This document shows positions 17,080-23,963 of a stretch of 64,000 nucleotides of DNA, in pieces. The stretch is from a virus. The translations under genes and the position numbers were made by a program. Where the stretch lies: IMG/VR virus record IMGVR_UViG_3300032294_003343, positions 1-64,000 of that record. The stretch is one strand, 5' to 3'. Below the pieces are notes generated by a model. That model was not told the origin of the DNA. It made no database searches and worked only from the letters and a program-made list of their open reading frames with translations. Positions within the stretch are counted from its first letter, which is position 1. Every line of letters begins with the position of its first letter.

Positions 17080-17836
17080 TTTTTTTCAAATATTGACTTA
17101 ACGGAGCCATTTCTCTTTCGTATTGGGAAAGAACATTAGTCATGCCTTCACGTTTTTCTTGAGTTGACAAATCTTGCCTAATAGCAACTTTAGCCATTGC
17201 TTGCAAGACATCATTCATATCCCATTTAGGAATTAATTTCTTAAACTCATCAATTTCTTGTTTTTGTGATGTTTTAACAAACTTAGATGATGTATTAGCA
17301 GTGGTGTTTCCAAACAATTTTTCTTTCATATCTTTATATCTGTCTGAAGATTCGTCTAAATTTATATTTTCTAAATTTTCAATGGGTTTATTTGTAAGTA
17401 AATCTTTCATATTTGACGGAGCATTTTTTTTAAAATCTTCCAATTCTTTTTGCAATTCTGGATTTTTCATTTCATATGCACCTTGAGAAAGAGCTGTATC
17501 CTTATAACCTCTATTTTTATCCATTTCAAGAGCATGAATAAAAGCAGATGGTTTATATCTTTCATTGATATTCCAGCCTGGTATCAAAGCTGTCAAATAT
17601 CCCATAGCTTCTTTTATTTCTTCTGGACTAAAATTATCCCCAAATGCTCTATTTCTCATATTTGAAATATAATCGAGCAAATTTGAAATTGGTGATGCAG
17701 GCGAAGTACTAGATGAGCTACCTGAAGATGGACTTGTGCCAGGACTTGATCCACCACCTGCTGAGCTAGGAGGTCTAGATGTTCTACGAGGTCTAGATGG
17801 AGCTGCTATCTTTCTAAATTTTTTAGATTCACTCAT
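17060..17836 (-). CDS. Unknown basic-tailed protein with Ser/Pro-rich linker (258 aa)
   Basis: The N-terminus is basic (KKFRKIAAPSRPRRTSRP) and followed by a Ser/Pro/Gly linker to about residue 50, a plan that suits nucleic-acid binding or a flexible virion tether. Residues 50-180 are helical, then FVKTSQ at 186-191 precedes a second helical segment with DEFKKLIPKWDMNDVLQAM. No family is recognised. It overlaps the next gene by 20 bases, so both are probably made from one mRNA. No ribosome binding site is evident before the ATG; the 71-bp gap upstream contains TATAAAATATAAAT. The shared KTSQ motif links it to its downstream neighbour and to the protease at 46048. Confidence 0.72.
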   Translation of the reverse strand: MSESKKFRKIAAPSRPRRTSRPPSSAGGGSSPGTSPSSGSSSSTSPASPISNLLDYISNMRNRAFGDNFSPEEIKEAMGYLTALIPGWNINERYKPSAFIHALEMDKNRGYKDTALSQGAYEMKNPELQKELEDFKKNAPSNMKDLLTNKPIENLENINLDESSDRYKDMKEKLFGNTTANTSSKFVKTSQKQEIDEFKKLIPKWDMNDVLQAMAKVAIRQDLSTQEKREGMTNVLSQYEREMAPLSQYLKKNDIKYK

Positions 17837-17907
17837 TTTTGTTTAACTTTTCACTTACAAATGTAGATTTATATTTTATAATTACTGAAAATAATTTCCC
17901 ATACCCT

Positions 17908-19260
17908 TTATTCAACAACAAACGCATTAGGATTAGAAACACATTCTTTTCCTATGAATACTTTTTTTGGATTTGGATGATTCATTCCCAATAATTCAAA
18001 TGCTGCACTAGAAATTGAGGCCTTAACAATAGAATTCAATGCTCTGGTTCCTGTGCCGGACTTTATAGCCTTTTCTACTACTTCGTCATAGTAGTTTTCA
18101 TCAAATTCAAGCTTTACATTTGATTCAGCAAACATAATCTGATTTTTAATAATTGGTGAGTCATCTAATTGCAAAAGACAGTAAAGCATTTGTTCTTTTG
18201 ATAGCGGAACCAAAGGTACAATTGATTGAATCCTTCCCACAAATTCAGTGGACATACCATATTCAATCAAGCTCTCAGCTAAAATTTCGTGGGAAGCCTG
18301 ATTGTAAATTTCATAGTTTTTAATTTGACTGTCGTAATCAGCAGTTTTGGTTTTTCTGAAACCAATAGTGCCTTCAGTTAAGCCAAGCTTTTTAGCAACA
18401 ATCTTTTCCAAGCCGTTAAAAGCACCACCAAAACAAAACAAAATACTAGATGTGTCTACTACAATTGGTGGTGTACCTTGTTCTCCAAGAGCAGATGAAT
18501 TTACTTTAACCTTCTTGCCTTCAATAAGTTTGAGTAATGTGCTTTGTGTCGAATAATGAAAACTTTCTAGTCTAGTAGCAGCACTCATATTAGATGCTAA
18601 TTTATCAATTTCATCAATAAAAACTACACCTTTTTCTGCTAATCCAGGTTCACCATTTGATTTCACCAAAAGATCAGTAATTACAGAGTCTGCATCAGAT
18701 CCTTGAAAGCCTGTGGGAGAAAAGGATGTTGCATCTCCAGAAACATATGGAACATCAAGATAACTAGATATAGTATTAACAATCAAAGTCTTTCCGCTTC
18801 CAGAAGGACCTAAAAAGAGTATATTTTGCTTATCATTTAACCTATGATGAACAACATTCCGCATATGCTCAAAGACTGCAATACTAATTCTTTTTTTAGC
18901 ATTTTCTTGACCAACAACTTTTTGATTCAAATTCTCGTACAGATCTTGAGGGGCTACTTTCTTAAATGTATTTAATTTTTTTTCAAATAAGAATTTTTTA
19001 GACAAAGGGGCTACTTCGGCTAACTTCTCTTTAAGGCTTATCACTGGAGCTTCATCTTCTGCATTGATAATCAAAGACATAATGTTTTGATGTATTTGAA
19101 GCTGTCCGAACTTATTTCCAGTTTTATAACTTTTAAAACATTGATCACAAAGATAAATTTTTGCTATTCTCTGCTCAAATATTTCTAATTCACCCAGAAC
19201 ATCTTTAGTGGCAGGTCTATCGCAAAAATTACAGGTGTGAACTAATGTCTTCTTATTCAT
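17908..19260 (-). CDS. clpX: ClpX-like AAA+ unfoldase
   Basis: The protein is 450 aa, slightly longer than bacterial ClpX (~420). It has the N-terminal C4 zinc domain (C10, C13, C38, C41), Walker A GPSGSGKT at 151-158, Walker B VVFIDE at 212-217, and the arginine-finger region STEFVGR at 337-343. The ClpP-docking tripeptide IGF is kept at 299-301 (GTIGFRK), so it should still engage host ClpP, as no ClpP is seen here. The substrate-gripping pore loop, GYVG in ClpX, is changed to GFQG (184-187), which may alter substrate choice. AGGAGGG lies well placed before the ATG. It is transcribed away from the small genes at 19345. A phage ClpX could redirect host proteolysis or process virion proteins (inference). 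Confidence 0.92.
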   Translation of the reverse strand: MNKKTLVHTCNFCDRPATKDVLGELEIFEQRIAKIYLCDQCFKSYKTGNKFGQLQIHQNIMSLIINAEDEAPVISLKEKLAEVAPLSKKFLFEKKLNTFKKVAPQDLYENLNQKVVGQENAKKRISIAVFEHMRNVVHHRLNDKQNILFLGPSGSGKTLIVNTISSYLDVPYVSGDATSFSPTGFQGSDADSVITDLLVKSNGEPGLAEKGVVFIDEIDKLASNMSAATRLESFHYSTQSTLLKLIEGKKVKVNSSALGEQGTPPIVVDTSSILFCFGGAFNGLEKIVAKKLGLTEGTIGFRKTKTADYDSQIKNYEIYNQASHEILAESLIEYGMSTEFVGRIQSIVPLVPLSKEQMLYCLLQLDDSPIIKNQIMFAESNVKLEFDENYYDEVVEKAIKSGTGTRALNSIVKASISSAAFELLGMNHPNPKKVFIGKECVSNPNAFVVE

Positions 19261-19344
19261 ATTTTTCCCTCCTAAATATTATACAGATAGGTAGGATATA
19301 TGCCATTCGGCAAATAATATTATATTCGCTTTGGAGGAAAAAAT
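19261..19344. promoter_or_regulatory. Divergent promoter region, clpX / small gene
   Basis: For clpX, minus-strand TATAAT lies at 19283-19278, followed by AGGAGGG (19273-19267) before the ATG. For the plus-strand gene, overlapping TATTAT/TATATT boxes lie at 19318-19326 and GGAGGA at 19333-19338. No -35 element close to consensus is visible for either. The promoter assignment rests on the -10 boxes and the divergent gene layout. Confidence 0.5.
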
Positions 19345-19578
19345 ATGGCAACAGTTGATAATAATTCACAAAATAGAGGCAATGGAAAGTGGAAAATTCA
19401 AACCTACAATCCATCAGCACTTATAGGACCAATTGAGGGTGTTCTTATAGTGAATAAAGATTTCTACACTATTTACAAAGATGAAAAAATGGTGATATGT
19501 TTATTCAATGTTCCTAGCCAGAATGTAGCTTTTGCATATAACGAAATTCACGTACAAAATTTAGATATAAGTAAATAA
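19345..19578 (+). CDS. Small unknown protein (77 aa)
   Basis: GGAGGA is well placed before the ATG. The sequence (MATVDNNSQNRGNGKWKIQT...) starts with a polar, flexible segment followed by alternating hydrophobic strands (IEGVLIVNKDFYTIYKDE, VICLFNVPS, NVAFAYNEIHV), suggesting a small beta-barrel-like domain. No family is recognised. It begins a plus-strand run of four small genes divergent from clpX, with one base to the next ATG. Function unknown. Confidence 0.7.
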   Translation: MATVDNNSQNRGNGKWKIQTYNPSALIGPIEGVLIVNKDFYTIYKDEKMVICLFNVPSQNVAFAYNEIHVQNLDISK

Positions 19579-19579
19579 T

Positions 19580-19843
19580 ATGAGCCAAGAACCAGAAAAG
19601 CAAAATCCAACATACGAAATGAAGATCATAAAGATTGATGGCGAGAATGCTATCAGGAGACTTTGTGCCCTTCAAAAAAACTACAATCCTTCTGAAGTAG
19701 AAGTAAGTAGAAAATTGAAAAGATTATTTAAGTATTTGGAAGAAAGCTACGGTTCAATTGCAAACGTGAGATTATATTCAAAAGGAATGAGTTTGCAGCC
19801 AATCATTACAGAAGCTGTTTATCATTTATTTGGCAAAAAATAA
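19580..19843 (+). CDS. Small unknown basic protein (87 aa)
   Basis: The start lies one base after the previous stop, so coupling is likely. The 87-aa protein is charged and mostly helical (KLKRLFKYLEESYGSIANVR), with a short strand pair near the N-terminus (YEMKIIKIDG) and a C-terminal helix (ITEAVYHLFGKK). There is no recognised domain. Function unknown. Confidence 0.68.
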   Translation: MSQEPEKQNPTYEMKIIKIDGENAIRRLCALQKNYNPSEVEVSRKLKRLFKYLEESYGSIANVRLYSKGMSLQPIITEAVYHLFGKK

Positions 19844-19849
19844 TGAGAG

Positions 19850-20449
19850 TTGAATACATTAATTGAAATTTCCAATAAAATAACTCAATGCTCTCAAAAT
19901 GATCGTTTGGAAATAATTATCAGTTTGAGAGCTTTTTTATTTGACAGTCCTGTATATTACTGGATAGATTTTACATATTCAGATGATTATGAAAAAGACT
20001 TAATAAACTGTCAAATCCTAAATCCAAATCTTTACAAAAAAATCAATGAAGATAACATAAAAAAGATTGGAATAAAACCTATTGATTTATTTTTATTACC
20101 CAAAAATAAGAAGCTATATCTAATAAATCTTATTGAAGAAATTTTTGAAGATTTACAGCTTAAAGTAGTTTACGATAAAATACGTCTTAACCCATTTTAT
20201 GAAGATGTGCTTTTCAATTTCATAAAAGATCACCAAGATCAATTTTCCAAAAATATATTTGATACTTACAAGACAAGGAACAAAGATCTTAATTATTTGT
20301 TAGAAGAAGCAAATATTGAGCATCAAATTTACGAAACTTGTTTTATCATTGCTAGAAAAAATAAAATTATCGATTATTGGACAAATATTTGGGGTGGGTC
20401 TACAAATTACAAAGATTCAACATTGATCGAACACCTTATCATAAAATGA
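19850..20449 (+). CDS. Unknown helical protein (199 aa), TTG start
   Basis: The frame opens with TTG at 19850; no upstream ATG keeps the frame, and the ATG at 19843 runs into a stop after seven codons. GAG lies directly before it, so initiation may depend on coupling to the previous gene. The protein is rich in Ile, Lys, Asn, Asp and aromatic residues and predicted mostly helical (LYLINLIEEIFEDLQLKVV). A tryptophan-containing C-terminal stretch is present. No family is recognised. The next gene begins within its stop (ATGA at 20446-20449), so these two probably act together. Confidence 0.65.
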   Translation: MNTLIEISNKITQCSQNDRLEIIISLRAFLFDSPVYYWIDFTYSDDYEKDLINCQILNPNLYKKINEDNIKKIGIKPIDLFLLPKNKKLYLINLIEEIFEDLQLKVVYDKIRLNPFYEDVLFNFIKDHQDQFSKNIFDTYKTRNKDLNYLLEEANIEHQIYETCFIIARKNKIIDYWTNIWGGSTNYKDSTLIEHLIIK

Positions 20450-21018
20450 AAGCATTCTTAACATTTGCTAGAAGAAAAGAAGATGATGTGCATATGTTAG
20501 GTATTGAAAATCCAACTAACATTTGCGATATTTTGTTTGTAGGTTTGAGGTCTGGTCAGCCTATTCTTCCAATACTTTCAAATAATAAAATTGTTGCTTT
20601 CTATATTTTAGATATTGAGGGTAATTTATATCAAATCGTTGGTGATAGTGATCTTTTATTTGAATTAGATCAACTGACAGATTTATCTTTGAAAAACTTA
20701 CAAAAATATAATTTAATAAAATATTTTGTTTCGCACGTTTTTCAATGTTTGTCTATACAAGAAGCAAAATATAATGCAGAAATCTTTGAGTTATTAGAAG
20801 AAAAAATTTTTTATAATTTATTGCATATTGAAATTGAATTGTTGAAAATCAGACCCGCAATAATTAAAGAAATAAAAAAATCAGAATTGTCTGATGTATT
20901 GAAAGATAGGTTATTGTTTTGTTTGAAACAAGTAAAAAACCCTAACAAAAAGATACTTAATAAAAAGATTGATGTAGATTTATCCGGGTATTCTATTTAC
21001 ATCAATGCCCTTGTTTAA
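20446..21018 (+). CDS. Unknown protein coupled to the preceding gene (190 aa)
   Basis: I start at ATG 20446, which overlaps the upstream TGA (ATGA), rather than the longer frame from 20377 that would overlap the previous gene by 73 bases. The first half has strands (VAFYILDIEGNLYQIVGDS) and the second half is a long helical region ending in a Lys-rich stretch and DVDLSGYSIYIN. No motif is recognised. Its 3' end overlaps the convergent gene at 20980 by 39 bases. Function unknown. Confidence 0.65.
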   Translation: MKAFLTFARRKEDDVHMLGIENPTNICDILFVGLRSGQPILPILSNNKIVAFYILDIEGNLYQIVGDSDLLFELDQLTDLSLKNLQKYNLIKYFVSHVFQCLSIQEAKYNAEIFELLEEKIFYNLLHIEIELLKIRPAIIKEIKKSELSDVLKDRLLFCLKQVKNPNKKILNKKIDVDLSGYSIYINALV

Positions 21019-21480
21019 TAATCTTTGAACTTCTGCTTCATTAAATCTCAAAGCAGTTTCATGGCATTTGGGGCAGCAATTATCACTCTTTTGCCAAACT
21101 CTTTTACCATCTCTTACTCCAGGCGTTGAAAGAATAGGTAAGGTTTCAATATAACAATGACATCTATCATGAAGTGGTGGTAATTGAATCAATGCTGTTG
21201 GATCATTTTCAATCTTCTGAACATTGTCTTGTAAATCTTCAGGTGTAAAATTATCGTCCCCTGAAGGATCATCTACTGAAATTTCAAGAGGGTTAGGTGG
21301 TCCAGACTCATCACCCATTTGTTCGTCTCTTTCTTCAGGTAAATCTTCTGCTGGTAATTCTAAAGGAGTTTCTGCAGTTTCGTTCTCATCTGCATCTTCA
21401 TCGGCAAATAAACTAAACTTACGATCTCCAGAAATAGGAAGACCAAACATATTATATTTTTTAGCAAGTCGATACCACAT
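20980..21480 (-). CDS. Acidic protein with C-terminal Cys/His motif, possibly MuF-like remnant (166 aa)
   Basis: Residues ~25-95 are strongly acidic and Pro-rich (DEDADENETAETPLELP and on) and probably disordered. The C-terminal third holds LPPLHDRCHC followed by NCCPKCHE, giving five cysteines and several histidines. The H-D-R-C-H-C segment resembles the H-P-N-C-R-C motif near the end of Mu gpF / SPP1 gp7 minor head proteins, and NCCPKC could be half of a zinc site. The N-terminus (MWYRLAKKYNMFG) is amphipathic and again starts with an R-L-A-K type sequence. The MuF link is tentative. It is convergent with the preceding gene and divergent from the J-domain gene. Confidence 0.65.
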   Translation of the reverse strand: MWYRLAKKYNMFGLPISGDRKFSLFADEDADENETAETPLELPAEDLPEERDEQMGDESGPPNPLEISVDDPSGDDNFTPEDLQDNVQKIENDPTALIQLPPLHDRCHCYIETLPILSTPGVRDGKRVWQKSDNCCPKCHETALRFNEAEVQRLLNKGIDVNRIPG

Positions 21481-21504
21481 ATTTGTTTTATTCTCAATTT
21501 CTTT

Positions 21505-21510
21505 TATAAC
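21505..21510 (+). promoter_or_regulatory. -10-like box six bases before an SD-less ATG
   Basis: TATAAC at 21505-21510 is followed by AGCCTT and then the ATG of the J-domain gene at 21517. There is no ribosome binding site. The geometry predicts a leaderless transcript. Confidence 0.45.
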
Positions 21511-21516
21511 AGCCTT

Positions 21517-22506
21517 ATGACAAATGAATTTGATCCTAAAAAAATTATTGATTTTGATAAAGATTATTATGAAATTTTAGGATTACAAAAACTTGATTTT
21601 CCTATTGGTAAATCAAGAGCAGATGTTATAAAAACTTCTGAAATTCTTGAAAAAGCATTCCGTGTAAAAGCAAGAAAATGCCATCCTGATTTTGGCGGGT
21701 CTAATGAAGCCTTTTTGGATATTGTTAGAGCGAGAAGAATATTAGAAGATCCATTATTGAGAAAAATCTATGATCAAGGTTTTTTTGAAGAATATACCCT
21801 TGTAGATGAGAACGATAGTTTTAAAGTAGATTGGGCAAAAATCGGGACCTATCGCAAGGGTACACCAGAAGACACTATTGGATTTAGTTTATTTTTGCAA
21901 CTCTGTGATGTGAAAAAAGATTTAGGATTAGTGCCAGCTTTTTTCCCAACAACTAATGAACACAATTACGAGTGGGATTTTGTCATAGAAGGACAAGAAA
22001 AAACAAAATTAGTTATTTCTATCGTAAATGATGAAAATGAAGTGCTGAGATTGACATCAAATGAAGATGTAGAAAAAGCATTACCATTTAAAATTTATAT
22101 TTGTATTCCTAAAGCCAACTTAGTTTTTGTAAGGGAAGAAAATTCTGTTTTATCTCCTGATGGTAAAACTCTAGTAAATGGAAATATCACTAAAGCAGGG
22201 TACAACGATTTAGATTTACTTGAAACAACAAATTTAGATACAGCAAACGATTACATAAAACATAAATTAAAAACAGATTTGATCAAATTTTACAATGGGG
22301 AACTAAAGCCAACAATCAAAGCAAACCAAGCCAAGATGATGGACAGTGATGAAATGAAAAAATTTGACAAAGATAAACTTTCTGAAATATTAAACATTAG
22401 AAAATTTATTTTTGATAATGACGAAAAAGCAGCTGAATTTTTAGAAAATATAGATAATAAAAGACCTGTTTTTAAGAAATCAGCAAAGCCTGAATTACCT
22501 TTTTAG
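21517..22506 (+). CDS. J-domain co-chaperone with unknown C-terminal domain (329 aa)
   Basis: Residues ~15-90 are a J domain: DYYEILGLQK, a slightly long first loop, then AFRVKARKCHPDFGG with the HPD tripeptide at 56-58 and a final helix ending in LLRKIYDQGFF. J domains stimulate Hsp70 ATPase, and a phage DnaK is encoded at 40231-41922. There is no G/F region or zinc-finger. Residues ~105-329 form a mixed domain I do not recognise, with KVDWAKIGTYRKG, LVISIVNDENEVLRL and a terminal helical, Lys-rich region. It is therefore a type III J protein, probably with a client-specific role. It precedes phoH on the same strand. Confidence 0.85.
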   Translation: MTNEFDPKKIIDFDKDYYEILGLQKLDFPIGKSRADVIKTSEILEKAFRVKARKCHPDFGGSNEAFLDIVRARRILEDPLLRKIYDQGFFEEYTLVDENDSFKVDWAKIGTYRKGTPEDTIGFSLFLQLCDVKKDLGLVPAFFPTTNEHNYEWDFVIEGQEKTKLVISIVNDENEVLRLTSNEDVEKALPFKIYICIPKANLVFVREENSVLSPDGKTLVNGNITKAGYNDLDLLETTNLDTANDYIKHKLKTDLIKFYNGELKPTIKANQAKMMDSDEMKKFDKDKLSEILNIRKFIFDNDEKAAEFLENIDNKRPVFKKSAKPELPF

Positions 22507-22512
22507 TAGGGC

Positions 22513-22541
22513 TTGAGAAGCATAAAAAAGAAAACAATACT
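22513..22541 (+). promoter_or_regulatory. Sigma70-like promoter of phoH
   Basis: TTGAGA (22513-22518), a 17-base spacer and AATACT (22536-22541) match the consensus at five and four of six positions. The predicted start near 22548 leaves a leader of about 34 bases containing the AGGAG site of phoH. Confidence 0.5.
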
Positions 22542-22581
22542 GTGATCATAAAATCAACAAAAATGCGAGGAGACCAATAAT

Positions 22582-23949
22582 TTGGCAAAGCATATTTACA
22601 TCATCGACACTTGTGTCTTACTTCACGATCCCCTTGCTCTTTACAAATTCGGTGACAATGATATTTATATACCATTAGCTGTCATCGATGATATGGACGA
22701 CATCAAGACAAGAAAAGAAAATGTTGGATGGTCAGCCAGACAAGTATTTAGAAATTTAGAACATTATTCACTTCAAGATCTTCTTAAAGGCGTAAAAATA
22801 AACGAACTTGGTGGAAGATTGTTTGTCTACAATACAGAGTCTCCTTTACAAAAAAACGAAAGACCTAATATTGTCAAGGTTCATTCTGACAACGCTATTA
22901 TTGAGTGTTGTTTAGCCCTTAAATCTGCTAATCCTAGAAAGAAAGTAGCTATTATCACCAAGGATACAGGACTTCGTATCCGTGCAATTACTTGGGGTTG
23001 TGCTGCTGAAAATTACAGAGCTGATCAACTCAGTGATGAAATTTACACAGGTATCAGAAAGTTTGAAATAAGTAGCGAAACAGATTGGGCATTGCTTTGG
23101 TCTGATTATGAAATTGAACTTAAAAAATTATCTGAAGAAACAGTAACTAAGCTTGGTGATATTTTCCCAAATGAATTTATTTTATTTCACTACGGAGATA
23201 AAATCTGCCCAGCTATTTACAGAAGAGGTATCTTAAAAGTTCTCAAGGAAAAATCAAATGCCAAAGAAGTAAAGGGATACTCCGGTGTTCAAGGGAAAAA
23301 TTTAGAGCAAAAATGTGCTTTAGAAATTCTTGCTGATCTTACTATTCCTCTTGTAACTCTTTCTGGCCCAGCAGGTACAGGTAAATCATTCTTGGCTCTT
23401 GCAGCTGCATTACAAATGATTAACGAAGGTATTTATGACAAAATTGTTGTTATGAAACCTCTTATCGCTGTAGGTGGAAAAGACATTGGTGCTCTTCCTG
23501 GTGATAAATTTGACAAGATTTCTGCTTGGTTAGGTCCAATCAAAGATAATATCGATCAAATCTTAGGTTCCAAGTCACTTTCTGCCAACAATATGTTTGA
23601 AGAAATGGTACGTGACGGCATTATTGAAGTTGAAGCAATGGCTTTCATTCAAGGACGTTCCATACCAAGATCTATCATTATTCTTGATGAAGCTGAAAAC
23701 ATTTCACCTAGAGAAGCAAGGATGGTAGTAGAAAGATGCGGAAAAGACAGTAAAGTCATCCTTCTTGGCGATCTTTCTCAAGTAGAAAATCCTTATCTCG
23801 ATGCCAAATCAAATGGTCTTTCTCACGCTATATCTGGTGGAAAGAAAAGTGATTTAGTCGCTTCTGTAACATTAAGTAAAGTCGAAAGATCCGAATTGGC
23901 TGCTGTGGCTAGTGAAATTTTCAATAGACCAGAAGCTAGAAGAAATTAA
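22582..23949 (+). CDS. phoH: PIN-PhoH ATPase (YlaK-type)
   Basis: Start is TTG at 22582, with AGGAG 9 bases upstream. Residues 1-150 form a PIN nuclease domain with acidic residues at D9 (YIIDTCVLL), D103 (HSDNAII) and D128 (TKDTGLRIRA). Residues ~235-450 form the PhoH ATPase with Walker A GPAGTGKS at 262-269 and Walker B RSIIILDEAEN. At 455 aa it matches the length of the two-domain YlaK/PhoH2 family. These proteins are thought to be RNA helicase-RNases; PhoH is frequent in phages, but its phage role is unsettled. Arginine is often encoded by CGT here, as in the gyrase genes and unlike the structural genes. Confidence 0.92.
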   Translation: MAKHIYIIDTCVLLHDPLALYKFGDNDIYIPLAVIDDMDDIKTRKENVGWSARQVFRNLEHYSLQDLLKGVKINELGGRLFVYNTESPLQKNERPNIVKVHSDNAIIECCLALKSANPRKKVAIITKDTGLRIRAITWGCAAENYRADQLSDEIYTGIRKFEISSETDWALLWSDYEIELKKLSEETVTKLGDIFPNEFILFHYGDKICPAIYRRGILKVLKEKSNAKEVKGYSGVQGKNLEQKCALEILADLTIPLVTLSGPAGTGKSFLALAAALQMINEGIYDKIVVMKPLIAVGGKDIGALPGDKFDKISAWLGPIKDNIDQILGSKSLSANNMFEEMVRDGIIEVEAMAFIQGRSIPRSIIILDEAENISPREARMVVERCGKDSKVILLGDLSQVENPYLDAKSNGLSHAISGGKKSDLVASVTLSKVERSELAAVASEIFNRPEARRN

Positions 23950-23963
23950 TATTGGTAGTATAA

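Noticed and set aside
19301-19312. TGCC-ATTC-GGCA as an operator between clpX and the 77-aa gene
   Set aside because: Arms of only four bases, not repeated elsewhere in the window; too short to claim.
20377-20445. Longer N-terminus of the 190-aa protein
   Set aside because: It would overlap the previous gene by 73 bases; the ATG at 20446 in an ATGA junction is a normal coupled start.
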